Source: Hymenobacter sp. BT559 | Lineage (GTDB): Bacteria; Bacteroidota; Bacteroidia; Cytophagales; Hymenobacteraceae | Length of the DNA stretch: 64,000 bases | Assembly (NCBI RefSeq): GCF_017571525.1 | Contig: NZ_JAGETY010000021.1 | Location: forward strand, 1 to 64,000 | Direction of reading: 5' to 3' | Part shown: piece by piece, positions 33,823 through 41,849 of the stretch | Layout of the letters: the number at the start of each line of letters is the position of its first letter | How positions within the stretch are numbered: the stretch's first letter is position 1 | Notes under the pieces: model-generated | Seen by the model: the letters and a program-made list of their open reading frames with translations, nothing else | What the model was told of the DNA's origin: nothing | Database searches by the model: none | Translations under genes and position numbers: made by a program

Positions 33823-33952
33823 GCCCAGACCGGGCCGTTGAAGTCCGGTTCAACCTGGTATTGGTCCAGTTGGCCCTCCGGCGGCAGTCATTTCCCCGGG
33901 TTGCGCGTTAGCCCTCCAGCCCCCCGCTAACGGGGCGGCCCCGGTGCACGAC

Positions 33953-34387
33953 ATGACCAAATCCCTCCTCTTTTTGCTGGCGCTCACCTTCGGCGGAGCC
34001 GTTGCGGCCCGCGCCCAACACCACCCGGCGGGCACGAAACCGATGCCGGGCATGGCCGGCATGCACATGAACCACGGCATGGCCGCCCCGGGCACCCCGG
34101 TCGCCGCCTTCCAGCACGGCATGGATTCGGTGATGGTGGTGATGGACGAGGGCATGCGCCGCATGACCGGCGCCAACCCCAACGACATCGACGCCAGCTT
34201 CGCGGCCATGATGCTGCCCCACCACCAGGGTGCCGTGGACATGGCCCGCCTGCAACTGCTCTACGGCAAAGACCCGGCCCTGCGCCGCCTCGCCCAAAGC
34301 ATCATCGCCGAGCAGCAGGTCGAGATTCAGCAGATGGCCGCCTGGCTGAAGCAGCATCCGGTGGCGAGCCAGAGTTCTGGCAAATAG
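33953..34387 (+). CDS. Exported DUF305 protein with Met/His-rich segment
   Basis: The protein of about 144 residues has a signal peptide (MTKSLLFLLALTFGGAVAARA) followed by a His/Met-rich stretch (PMPGMAGMHMNHGM) that could bind copper or silver, and one DUF305 domain with the family motif MMLPHHQGAVDMA. DUF305 is a ferritin-like helical fold frequent in metal-resistance loci. A GTG three codons upstream (33944) is an alternative start. It lies 130 bases after the response regulator gene, within the transposon cargo. Confidence 0.82.
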   Translation: MTKSLLFLLALTFGGAVAARAQHHPAGTKPMPGMAGMHMNHGMAAPGTPVAAFQHGMDSVMVVMDEGMRRMTGANPNDIDASFAAMMLPHHQGAVDMARLQLLYGKDPALRRLAQSIIAEQQVEIQQMAAWLKQHPVASQSSGK

Positions 34388-34484
34388 CGCCCAATCCATC
34401 AGAACCGTCATGCTTCGACTACGGCTGCGCTCCTGGCTTGATGCGCCACATGCTCAGCATGATGTTCTTTTCCCCCAATCCCAA

Positions 34485-35891
34485 ATGAAATTTCCCCTTC
34501 TCCCCGGCCTGCTGCTTATTACCAGCGCCGCCGCGGCCCAGGCCGTGAGCCACCGCGACCGGGTGTACACCGCCGACCAGATTTCCAACACCGTTTCGGT
34601 CATCGACCCCGCCGACAACCAGCTGCTGGGCCAAATTGTGCTGGGCAAGCCGCAGCCCGATTTGCTGTCGGCGCTCTACAAAGGGCAGGCGCTGGTGCAC
34701 GGCCTGGGCGCTTCGCCCGACCACAAATTGCTGGCCGTGGTGTCGGTGGGCTCCAATAACGTCACTTTCATCGAGACGGCTACGAATGCCATCCGGGGCA
34801 GCGTGTACGTGGGCCGCGCCCCGCACGAGGCTACGTTCCGGCCCGACGGCAAGGAGGCCTGGATAACGGTGCGCGGCGAGGACTACCTCTCCGTCATCGA
34901 CGTGGCCACGCTGCGCGAAACCCGCCGCGTGCCCGTGCCCAACGGCCCCGGCCAGGTGGCCTTCAGCCCCGACGGCCAGCGCGCCTTCGTGTGTTCCAGC
35001 TTTTCGCCCGAGCTGGCGGTGGTGGACGTGGCCACCTACAAAGTCATCAAAAAGGTCCCCGTGGTGAGCCCCTTCTCGCCCAATATCTTCCCTACCCGGG
35101 ACGGCCAGCAAATCTGGTTCACGCACAAGGACGTGGGCAAGGTGTCGGTGCTGGATACCAAGACGCTCACCATCAGCGGCGTGCTGACGACCGGCCCCAT
35201 CTCCAACCACGTGGCCACGGTGGACGTGGCCGCCGGCAAGCTGGCCTACGTGACGGTGGGCGGCGAGGACGTGGTGAAGGTGTACAGCCGCGCCCCGGGT
35301 TTTAAGCAGTTGGCCACCATTCCGGTGGGGGCGCTGCCGCACGGCATCTGGCCCTCGGGCGATGGCAGCCGGGTGTACGTGGGCCTGGAAAACGGCGACT
35401 CGGCCGTGGCCATCAGCACCGTGAGCAATAAAGTGCTGGCCAAAATAAAAGTCGGGCAGGCCCCGATGGCCCTGATGTACGTGCCCAACGCCGTGCCGGC
35501 CGGCGCGGCCGCCGCCACTGGCCTGGGCCGGCAGCTGGTGGACCAGCCCGCCCTCGTCCGCACCCTGAAGCCGCCCACGCCCGGCCCCGCCACCGGCACC
35601 ATGACCCTGCGCTCGGAAGGGCTGGTGGATTTGGCCACTTTCGCCCTGCGCGGCCTGACGCCCAACACCGACTACGACATCTTCCTGACCAGCGGCACCA
35701 AGGCCCTCTACCCCCGCGACTACGCCCTGACCACCGTGCGCACCGACGCCAAAGGCGGGGCCATGGGCCAGGCGCTGGGGCCGGTGCAGCGCATCGCGGG
35801 CGGGGATTTGAATACATCCGGCAAAACGTTTTCGCGGGTAATCGTCGCGCCCAAAGCCGCTGACAGCGAACCCGTTTTGGTGGCCGAATAG
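34485..35891 (+). CDS. Exported YncE-like beta-propeller protein
   Basis: The protein of about 468 residues has a signal peptide (MKFPLLPGLLLITSAAAAQA) and repeated blades with DRVYTADQISNTVSVID, GLGASPDHKLLAVV and THKDVGKVSVLD, typical of YVTN/YncE seven-bladed propellers. A C-terminal extension (about 370-468) looks like a separate beta domain. The frame is open from 34410, but the ATG at 34485 starts at the signal peptide. It is clearly paralogous to the lipoprotein at 37340-38812: the blade order and many phrases are the same. Such proteins often act as extracellular binding or redox-partner scaffolds; its role here is unknown. Confidence 0.82.
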   Translation: MKFPLLPGLLLITSAAAAQAVSHRDRVYTADQISNTVSVIDPADNQLLGQIVLGKPQPDLLSALYKGQALVHGLGASPDHKLLAVVSVGSNNVTFIETATNAIRGSVYVGRAPHEATFRPDGKEAWITVRGEDYLSVIDVATLRETRRVPVPNGPGQVAFSPDGQRAFVCSSFSPELAVVDVATYKVIKKVPVVSPFSPNIFPTRDGQQIWFTHKDVGKVSVLDTKTLTISGVLTTGPISNHVATVDVAAGKLAYVTVGGEDVVKVYSRAPGFKQLATIPVGALPHGIWPSGDGSRVYVGLENGDSAVAISTVSNKVLAKIKVGQAPMALMYVPNAVPAGAAAATGLGRQLVDQPALVRTLKPPTPGPATGTMTLRSEGLVDLATFALRGLTPNTDYDIFLTSGTKALYPRDYALTTVRTDAKGGAMGQALGPVQRIAGGDLNTSGKTFSRVIVAPKAADSEPVLVAE

Positions 35892-35894
35892 TCC

Positions 35895-35929
35895 GCCTTT
35901 GGACGGCCACCCAAAGGCCATTAATGGCC
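35895..35929. other. Hairpin-forming repeats after the first propeller gene
   Basis: GCCTTTGG (35895-35902) and CCAAAGGC (35911-35918) form an 8-bp stem with an 8-base loop, followed by the palindrome GGCCATTAATGGCC (35916-35929). They start a few bases after the stop codon and may end or stabilise the transcript, but there is no T-run. Confidence 0.35.
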
Positions 35930-36002
35930 GCCGGGACAACCATTCCTGCTGCAATGCCGAGCTAATCTAAACTGAATTCACTTGTAACCACAACCTTACA
36001 AT

Positions 36003-37232
36003 ATGCAATCCATTTTCAATCAACACACTGGCATCAGCTCGCGGGCGCATTCGCTCAAGCGGTTTCTGCTGCCGGTGGCGGCGTGTGCGCTGCTGCTCGG
36101 CGGCTGCAAGAAAGACAACGAGGCCATCGCCGACACCAGCGCGCCGCCGGTGCTCAACATCGTCTCGCCGGTGGAGGGCGCGACCATCATGCCCGGCGGG
36201 CGGCTGGGCAACGCCACCACGGCCGACTACAACGGCACGGGCTTCGCCATCAACCTGGAAATCGTGACCAAGGACACCGTCACCATCCCCACCAAGGAAA
36301 GCCTCAACATCCGCAACACCGCCGCCCTGGGCCAGCCCAACGTGAACCTGCCCGGCTTCGCGGCCAGCCTCGACGTGGACCTGATTAAGCCCGACGGCGG
36401 CACCATCCCCAAGGGAACCAACCTGGCCTCGCTCTTCAACATCGCCGGCACCGACGACACGCCCGGCCCCGGCGTGACCACCTGGGTGAGCTGGCACGTG
36501 CTGGAGTCGGTGGCGGCCGGTACCAGCAGCTTCACACTCACGACTTCGGTAACGGACCGCGCCGGCCGCAAGGTCACGGCCACCCGCTTGCTGAAAGTAG
36601 GCCCCGGACCCAACGGGGCCCTCAGCGGTGAGGCCCTGACGCCCGCCCCCAAACCCATCACATACGGCACGGTGGACAACCCCGACGGCCCCACGGTGAC
36701 CATGATTGCCCCGCGCACGCCCAGCAGCGTCAGCCCCGGCATCCAGACGGCCGGCGTGCTGCCGGTCCCGCCCACCAGCGGCGCGCTGTTTTTCATCCAG
36801 GTGTCGGCGCTCGATAAGTCGCGCAACGGCATCAACGTGGCCGAAAACGGGGACGGCACCTTCGGCAAGCCCGCCGCCGACCGCGGCACGATTGAGGACA
36901 AGACGCAATCCAACGCCGGCGTGAACCGCTACGTGCCGGGCCTGAAAGTCACCTTCGACGTGCCCCTGCTCCAGCCCAACGGCAACGTGATTCCGGCCGG
37001 CGGCAACCTGGCCCCGGTGTTCAACACAGCCGGCAGCGAGCTGGACCCGAGCGGCTTCGTGCGCACCACCTTCGGCTGGAGCGTGGGCGGCACCCTGCAG
37101 CTGGGCGGCAAAACCAGCGTCACCATCAAAGCCGCCGTAACCGACGCGGCCGGCAAAACCGGCAGCACCACGCAAGTCGTGCAAATCAGCCCCGTGGCCA
37201 ACGGCCAGCTGCTGACCCCGGCCCCGCGCTAA
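36003..37232 (+). CDS. Lipoprotein with two similar beta-rich domains
   Basis: The 409-residue protein has a lipoprotein signal ending LLLGGC (Cys about residue 36) followed by KKDNEA. The mature chain contains two related units: each has a VDLIKPDGGTIPKGTNL-like or VPLLQPNGNVIPAGGNL-like strand pair, then a WVSWHVL or TFGWSV segment and a TSVTDRAGRK or AAVTDAAGKT closing strand. The repeat suggests an internal duplication of an Ig-like or related beta fold. I do not recognise a family. It lies between the two YncE-like genes on the same strand, so the three products probably work together at the cell surface. Confidence 0.75.
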   Translation: MQSIFNQHTGISSRAHSLKRFLLPVAACALLLGGCKKDNEAIADTSAPPVLNIVSPVEGATIMPGGRLGNATTADYNGTGFAINLEIVTKDTVTIPTKESLNIRNTAALGQPNVNLPGFAASLDVDLIKPDGGTIPKGTNLASLFNIAGTDDTPGPGVTTWVSWHVLESVAAGTSSFTLTTSVTDRAGRKVTATRLLKVGPGPNGALSGEALTPAPKPITYGTVDNPDGPTVTMIAPRTPSSVSPGIQTAGVLPVPPTSGALFFIQVSALDKSRNGINVAENGDGTFGKPAADRGTIEDKTQSNAGVNRYVPGLKVTFDVPLLQPNGNVIPAGGNLAPVFNTAGSELDPSGFVRTTFGWSVGGTLQLGGKTSVTIKAAVTDAAGKTGSTTQVVQISPVANGQLLTPAPR

Positions 37233-37267
37233 GGCCCCGAATTTTAGGCCGTAGCCCCGCAACGGTC

Positions 37268-37309
37268 CGAAGGCTGGCCCGTTTCACGACGAGCCAGCCT
37301 TCGTTTTTT
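37268..37309 (+). terminator. Rho-independent terminator
   Basis: A perfect 11-bp stem CGAAGGCTGGC/GCCAGCCTTCG (37268-37278, 37293-37303) with a 14-base loop is followed by six T. It ends transcription of the repeat lipoprotein gene before the second propeller gene, which therefore probably has its own promoter. Confidence 0.88.
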
Positions 37310-37339
37310 AGCATCCCTTCCACTCCATTTTATTCTTCC

Positions 37340-38812
37340 ATGCGCATTACTAACTTATCCACCTGGGCCCTCGCGGCCACCCTGCTGCTCGGGGCCTGCT
37401 CGAAAAAGAACAGTGAGGAGACCCTGCCCGACATGGTGGTGCCGCCCGACCCCGGCCCCGTCGCGGCCAGCGCCGCCGACCGGGTGTACCTGGCCGACCA
37501 GTCGTCGAACACGGTGTCGGTGCACGACCCGAGCACCAACCGGCTGCTGGGCGTGATTCGCCTGGGCAAGGGCCGGCCCGAGTTCCTGAGCCCGCTCTAT
37601 GATATGGAGTCCAACGTGCACGGGCTGGGCGTGTCGCCCGACGGCAAGACGCTGGGCGTGATTGCCACGCTCACCAACGCCGTTATCTTCATTGACCTGG
37701 CCACCAACACCGTGAAAGGCAAGGTGTACGTGGACCGCAACCCCCACGAGGGCTTTTTCACGCCCGACGGCAAGCAGTTCTGGGTGGCGGTGCGCGGCAA
37801 GGATTACGTGACGGTGATTGACGTGGAGAAGCTGCAGGTGGTGAAAAACATCGCCACCGAGCACGAGCCCAGCATGGTCGTGTTCCGGCCCGATGGCAAG
37901 GTGGCGTTCGTGGACCACTCCCAAACGGCGATGCTCGACGTGATTGACGTGAAGACCCGCGCGGTGATTGCCCGGGTGCCGGTGGTGAGCAAGTTTTCGC
38001 CCAATCTGGTGGTGACCGAGGACGGCCAGCAGGTGTGGATGACGCACAAAGACGTGGGCAAGGTGACCGTGGTGAATGCCCAGACCTACGCCGTGGAAGG
38101 CGTGATTGACACCGGCCCCGGCACCAACCACGTAAACATGGCCGGCCCCGGCGGCGGCACCCGCTTCAGCGGGGCCAGCGCCGGCGACTTCGCCTATGTG
38201 ACGGTGGGCGGCGAAAACGTGGTGAAAGTGTACTCGCGGCAGCGCCAGCTGGTGGCCACCATTCCGGTGGGCCCCAACCCCCACGGCGTGTGGCCCAACG
38301 GCGACGGCAGCAAGCTCTACGTGGGCCTGGAAAACGGCGACGCGCTGGTCAGCATCGACACCAAAACGAATACCAAACTCACCGAAACCGGCAGCGGCCA
38401 GGCCCCGCAGGCCCTGCTCTACGTGGTGAAAGCCGGGGGCGGCAGCCCCGGCACGGGCAACCTCGAAGCCTTCACGCCGGTGACGCCAGTGAATATTCGG
38501 CTGGTGCCCCTGGGTACGCAGCCAGTGCCCGGCGTGGGCGGCGGGGCCACCATCCGCCCCACCGAAGACCTCGACGAAATGGTGCTGGCCCTCAAGCAGC
38601 TGGCCGCCAACACCACCTACACGCTGTACCTGTCGGACAGCAAAACCGCGCTGGTGGCCCCGGAACCCGTCATTTCTTTCAAAACCGATGATGGCGGGGC
38701 GGTCGAAGTCAACGCCTACTACCAGATTCGGCTGCGGCTGGCGGGGCGCTTTGCCGTGGTGGTGCTCGGCGACAAGAACCCGGCCGGCGCGGTCACGCTC
38801 ACGCAGCCGTAA
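37340..38812 (+). CDS. YncE-like beta-propeller lipoprotein
   Basis: The 490-residue protein has a lipoprotein signal (LAATLLLGAC, Cys about residue 19) and a seven-bladed YncE/YVTN-type propeller with DRVYLADQSSNTVSVHD, GLGVSPDGKTLGV and THKDVGKVTVVN. It is a paralogue of the exported protein at 34485-35891, but anchored by lipid rather than soluble. The C-terminal extension from about residue 375 is a separate beta-rich part. A bidirectional terminator follows its stop. The duplication around a third surface protein suggests a cell-surface complex of the cargo. Confidence 0.82.
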   Translation: MRITNLSTWALAATLLLGACSKKNSEETLPDMVVPPDPGPVAASAADRVYLADQSSNTVSVHDPSTNRLLGVIRLGKGRPEFLSPLYDMESNVHGLGVSPDGKTLGVIATLTNAVIFIDLATNTVKGKVYVDRNPHEGFFTPDGKQFWVAVRGKDYVTVIDVEKLQVVKNIATEHEPSMVVFRPDGKVAFVDHSQTAMLDVIDVKTRAVIARVPVVSKFSPNLVVTEDGQQVWMTHKDVGKVTVVNAQTYAVEGVIDTGPGTNHVNMAGPGGGTRFSGASAGDFAYVTVGGENVVKVYSRQRQLVATIPVGPNPHGVWPNGDGSKLYVGLENGDALVSIDTKTNTKLTETGSGQAPQALLYVVKAGGGSPGTGNLEAFTPVTPVNIRLVPLGTQPVPGVGGGATIRPTEDLDEMVLALKQLAANTTYTLYLSDSKTALVAPEPVISFKTDDGGAVEVNAYYQIRLRLAGRFAVVVLGDKNPAGAVTLTQP

Positions 38813-38826
38813 GCCGGCTGCTGACC

Positions 38827-38866
38827 AAAAAGGCCCCTGGTGCATGACGCAGCAGGGGCCTTTTTT
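38827..38866. terminator. Bidirectional rho-independent terminator
   Basis: AAAAAGGCCCCTG (38827-38839) pairs perfectly with CAGGGGCCTTTTT (38853-38865), with a further 3-bp stem in the loop. T-runs occur on both strands, so it serves both the propeller gene on the left and the convergent minus-strand genes on the right. Confidence 0.9.
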
Positions 38867-38914
38867 ATGGGTGCAAACGCTTTTGGCTCGGGTAGCACCG
38901 GGGGTGTTGGTTGC

Positions 38915-39196
38915 TCAACCACCGCCGCCAGCCGGGAGCTGGCAGGCCGCCAGCTCCCGGCGGTGCGCCCGAAAGCGCAGCAGCCCTACCGCCAGCACCA
39001 ATCCCGCCACGGCCAGCGCGGAGTACCCCAACCGGCCGCCCCGCTCGGGGTGAAATTGAAGGAGCGCCAACCCGAAGCCCACCAGTGCCAGGCTGGTGCG
39101 CACGTAGGTGAGCAAGGTCCGCTCATTGGCCAGCCGGGTCCGTTGCAGGGCCAGCCGGTCCGACAGGGCGAGGGGGTTGGTGGGGGTAAGCGGCAT
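38915..39196 (-). CDS. DUF202 (YidH-type) membrane protein
   Basis: The 93-residue protein has the DUF202 signature LALQRTRLANERTLLTYVRTSLAL at its N-terminus (residues about 15-38, with RTxLAxER) and two hydrophobic helices. DUF202 proteins are small inner-membrane proteins of unknown function. It is the last gene of a minus-strand run and starts 9 bases after the stop of the MBL-fold gene upstream of it. It ends 49 bases from the bidirectional terminator. Confidence 0.82.
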   Translation of the reverse strand: MPLTPTNPLALSDRLALQRTRLANERTLLTYVRTSLALVGFGLALLQFHPERGGRLGYSALAVAGLVLAVGLLRFRAHRRELAACQLPAGGGG

Positions 39197-39205
39197 GGGG
39201 GTGGG

Positions 39206-39868
39206 CTACGGGAGGGTAATGGCCGCGCCCGGTTCGGCCAGCCGGTGAAACGTGATGCCGTGCTTCTCAAAGTACGGCCCGTAGTTCTCGTATCGCTGCT
39301 GCACGAAGAAGGGCTTCAGGTAGCCGTCGTGCACGGGCAGAATCTGCTGCGGCCGCATTTTCAGGGCGAAATCGGCCACCACCAGCTCCGTGAGAAAAGG
39401 CGCGGTGACGGGCAGAATGAGCAGCTCCACGCCCGCGAATTGCAGCAGGTTGTGCGCAAAAGAGTCGGCCGGGTTCAGCACCTTGCCATTCACCAGCCAG
39501 GCCGTCATCTGTGGCAAGGGGCTGTCGAGAATGGCCTCGTGCTGCACCGGAATGGCTTGCAGCTGAAACGCGCCCAACTCCAGGGGGCCTTCCTCGTGGA
39601 TTTGCACGGCCAGGCCGTGCTTTTTCAATTCGGCCGCCACTTCACGATTGGAAATGATGACGGCCTGGCGCAGGGCCACGATTTTCTTTAGCGCCGCCAC
39701 GTCGAGGTGGTCGGGGTGATTGTGCGTGATGAGGACGACCGACACGTCTTTGAAAACGTCCGGCTGCACCAGGCCTTCGTTGAAGGAAAACTTGCCGGGG
39801 TCGAAGAGAATTTGTTGGCCGTCGAGCTCAAACAGCAGGCAGGAATGGATGTATTTGGTGATTTTCAT
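39206..39868 (-). CDS. MBL-fold metal-dependent hydrolase (UlaG-like)
   Basis: The 220-residue protein is a compact metallo-beta-lactamase-fold enzyme. The metal-binding motif is THNHPDHLD (about residues 48-56), preceded by ILFDPGKFS and followed by VQHEA and LPVHDGY, which supply further ligands. The layout resembles UlaG/YycJ-like hydrolases without a signal peptide. The substrate cannot be read from sequence. The frame is open to 40039, but MKITKYIHSC at 39868 is the natural start. It lies in a minus-strand run between a four-helix membrane protein and the DUF202 gene. Confidence 0.82.
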   Translation of the reverse strand: MKITKYIHSCLLFELDGQQILFDPGKFSFNEGLVQPDVFKDVSVVLITHNHPDHLDVAALKKIVALRQAVIISNREVAAELKKHGLAVQIHEEGPLELGAFQLQAIPVQHEAILDSPLPQMTAWLVNGKVLNPADSFAHNLLQFAGVELLILPVTAPFLTELVVADFALKMRPQQILPVHDGYLKPFFVQQRYENYGPYFEKHGITFHRLAEPGAAITLP

Positions 39869-39956
39869 GCCCAGACTTAAATAGTGGGGAAGGACGGAAA
39901 TGCGCGCCGAGAAGAGCGGAAATTTAACAGGCAAACGCTTACGGAAACCAGCGCTG

Positions 39957-40442
39957 CTAGACCCCTGCCGCCTCCTGCTGCTGGCGCAGGTACGCATACA
40001 GCCCGCCCAGCACCAGCCCAAACACCGCGTTGGCAACAAAAAAGTACGCCATGCCGCCGGCCGTCAGCACGTGCCCGCCCGCCAAGCCATGCCCCAGCAG
40101 CGGCAGCACCACGAAGCCGTTGAGGACCCAGGGCAGCAGCGAAAACAGGCCGCCTTTTACCCAGCCATTGCCCGGCAGCCGGGGTTCGAACACCAGCACG
40201 TACAGCCCCACCATGCCCAGCCCCGTGAGGTAATGAAACAGCAGCTTGAAGCCCTCGGCTTTGACCACGGGCAGCAGCCCGGCCGGCAACACCGGCGTGG
40301 TATGCAGCAGCCCAAGCTTGAGCAGGCCACCGCTTTCGGCGTTGACGGCCATCAGCGGGGCCGCTTTCAGCACCAGCGTATTGGCGGTGATGGCGACCAC
40401 GCCGGCCAGCAGGCCCAGGTACAGGCGGGGGTGTTTTTTCAT
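39957..40442 (-). CDS. Uncharacterised four-helix membrane protein
   Basis: The 161-residue protein has about four transmembrane helices (residues 7-27, 65-85, 95-115 and 125-148) and no recognisable enzymatic motif. The start at 40442 (MKKHPRLYLGLLAG) gives a normal membrane-insertion signal; an upstream ATG at 40493 is less likely. I do not recognise a family. It lies in the minus-strand group between TMEM175-like and MBL-fold genes. Confidence 0.65.
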   Translation of the reverse strand: MKKHPRLYLGLLAGVVAITANTLVLKAAPLMAVNAESGGLLKLGLLHTTPVLPAGLLPVVKAEGFKLLFHYLTGLGMVGLYVLVFEPRLPGNGWVKGGLFSLLPWVLNGFVVLPLLGHGLAGGHVLTAGGMAYFFVANAVFGLVLGGLYAYLRQQQEAAGV

Positions 40443-40525
40443 GGGAGGGAGCAGAAAGGAAATAGGACAGGCAATGGGGGAGTATACGGCCACCCACGCG
40501 GCACCATTTGGCCCCGATGGGTTCT

Positions 40526-41176
40526 TCAGTCGCCCAGCCAGCGGTCGGCCACCAGGCCCAGCGCGTAGTTAAGCTGCACCAGCAGCAGCAGCCCCGCCCC
40601 GGCCGGCACGCTGAGCAAGCACAGGCCCGCCGCTGCCGCGTACTGCACCTGCATCAGGCCCAGGCGGCGCACCAGGGCCCGGCCCACGGCCGCGTGTTCG
40701 GGCCGCAGCAGTCCGTGGCGCTGGGCGTAGCGGTAGCTGCCCAGCAACGCCCCGCCCAGCAGCAGCAGGTTGGCCCAGTACACCAGCACGGCCCCGCGCA
40801 GGGGGAAATGGGTGGTGAGAAACGCCGTGGAAAAGGGCAGCAGCCCCACCACCAGCAGAAAGGCAATGTGCCACCAGGCCAGCCGGCGGTCGCTGCGCGC
40901 CAGGTAGGTGAACTGCGTGCTCTGGCACACCCAGAAAATGCCCAGCGAGAGAAACCCCAGCACGTAGCCCCCGATACTGGGCAGCAGCGCCCGCAGGGCC
41001 GGCCCCACGTCGGCCTCGGTGCGCACCAGGGCGGCGGCCGGCACCCGCAGGTTGAGCACGAGCAGGGTCATGGCGATGGAAAACACGCCGTCGCTGAGCG
41101 ACTCGATGCGGCGCAGGCTCTGGCCCGCTACTTCAGTGTAGGCCAGGGGCGGTGCGTGGGACGAAGACTGGGCCAT
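40526..41176 (-). CDS. TMEM175-family ion channel
   Basis: The 216-residue protein begins its first helix with RIESLSDGVFSIAMTLLVLNL (about residues 22-42, quoted in part), the RxxxxSDxxFxIAxTLL pattern of TMEM175/DUF1211 proteins. Six hydrophobic segments are visible, as in the bacterial channels, which conduct potassium or related cations as homotetramers. It starts 3 bases after the stop of the small exported protein upstream. Its role within the transposon cargo is not evident. Confidence 0.82.
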   Translation of the reverse strand: MAQSSSHAPPLAYTEVAGQSLRRIESLSDGVFSIAMTLLVLNLRVPAAALVRTEADVGPALRALLPSIGGYVLGFLSLGIFWVCQSTQFTYLARSDRRLAWWHIAFLLVVGLLPFSTAFLTTHFPLRGAVLVYWANLLLLGGALLGSYRYAQRHGLLRPEHAAVGRALVRRLGLMQVQYAAAAGLCLLSVPAGAGLLLLVQLNYALGLVADRWLGD

Positions 41177-41179
41177 CGG

Positions 41180-41467
41180 CTAGCGCGGCGAACCGCCCGC
41201 CCGCCGGGTTTTGCGCGGGGCGGGGGCCTGGCGATGGTCCAGCCGGTCTTCTTCCCGAACGAGCTTGGGCTCTTTGCTCAGGCTTTGGCCGTGGTTCACG
41301 CGGCCGTCGCGCATCATGCGGCGGTTTTCGCGCAGCAACTTGTCGTCGGTTTTGCCTTCTTTTTTAAGCATTTTGCCGCCTTCCTGGCCGTGACCCGGTA
41401 GGTTGATGGCGGTGAGCAGCAGGCCGGTCAGGGCGAGCAGGCCGGGGAGTTGAGCGAGACGGGTCAT
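41180..41467 (-). CDS. Small exported basic protein
   Basis: The 95-residue protein has a signal-like start (LPGLLALTGLLLTAINL, ending near HGQ) and a strongly charged mature part rich in Lys, Arg and Asp (LRENRRMMRDGR). I do not recognise a family. It lies 3 bases upstream of the TMEM175-like gene, so it is probably co-expressed with it. Confidence 0.5.
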   Translation of the reverse strand: MTRLAQLPGLLALTGLLLTAINLPGHGQEGGKMLKKEGKTDDKLLRENRRMMRDGRVNHGQSLSKEPKLVREEDRLDHRQAPAPRKTRRAGGSPR

Positions 41468-41532
41468 GGGGTTTGGATGATGGAGAAGCGGTTGCCGCAG
41501 GTACGGCGGCCCGTATTTTCAAACTTGCTTTG

Positions 41533-41733
41533 TTAGCCCCGCTGCAAGCGAAACAGCGTGGAAAGCGTGCCCGCCACCAGAGCCCAGGCCATGCCCGTAA
41601 GCAGGTACTGTTTGGCAATGGTCTTGGGGTCCTGGCTGAATATGTAGCGAAACAGCCAGTGCGGCGTTTCGTGGTCGGCCGGGGGGGGGGGCGGGGTGCT
41701 AGGCACCGGCATCGGAAGCGAAGGAATAGCCAT
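41533..41733 (-). CDS. 66-residue protein resembling only the N-terminus of cytochrome c oxidase subunit I
   Basis: After a Pro-rich start, residues 25-66 read HWLFRYIFSQDPKTIAKQYL then LTGMAWALVAGTLSTLFRLQRG-like, matching the first membrane helix of heme-copper oxidase subunit I (FSTDHKxIGxQYL), which then stops with TAA. The subunit's remaining eleven helices and its metal-binding histidines are absent. It may be a functional single-helix protein or a remnant of a deleted oxidase gene. The Pro stretch is coded by an 11-base C/G run (41681-41691) that could slip in replication. Confidence 0.55.
   Translation of the reverse strand: MAIPSLPMPVPSTPPPPPADHETPHWLFRYIFSQDPKTIAKQYLLTGMAWALVAGTLSTLFRLQRG
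41681..41691. repeat. Eleven-base G run within the small oxidase-like gene
   Basis: An uninterrupted run of 11 G (C on the coding strand) codes the prolines of the 66-residue protein. Runs of this length change length easily and could switch the gene on and off. They are also a typical place for sequencing error. Confidence 0.7.
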
Positions 41734-41849
41734 GCGAATGCGGGAAAGCAAGGTGGAATAGTGAAAACCAAGAGCCATTTGCCCGTCCTGCTGAGCGCAG
41801 CCGAAGCAGGACGTTCTTCGTGTTTGCTTTCCGGCCGCCAACGCCCGGC

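Noticed and set aside
34419-35954. A 511-codon open frame on the minus strand
   Set aside because: It lies opposite the YncE-like gene, has His/Gly/Gln-rich composition typical of antisense reading of GC-rich genes, and no recognisable domain.
37355-38845. A 496-codon open frame on the minus strand
   Set aside because: It is the antisense of the propeller lipoprotein and crosses the terminator; composition is that of a shadow frame.
39206-40039. An N-terminal extension of 57 residues for the MBL-fold protein
   Set aside because: The extension is Cys/Arg/Ser-rich and unlike the family; the normal start is MKITKYIHSC at 39868.
41681-41691. The 11-base G run as proof of phase variation
   Set aside because: Assembly or sequencing error is equally likely at such runs, and one sequence gives no evidence of length change; it is kept only as a possibility.
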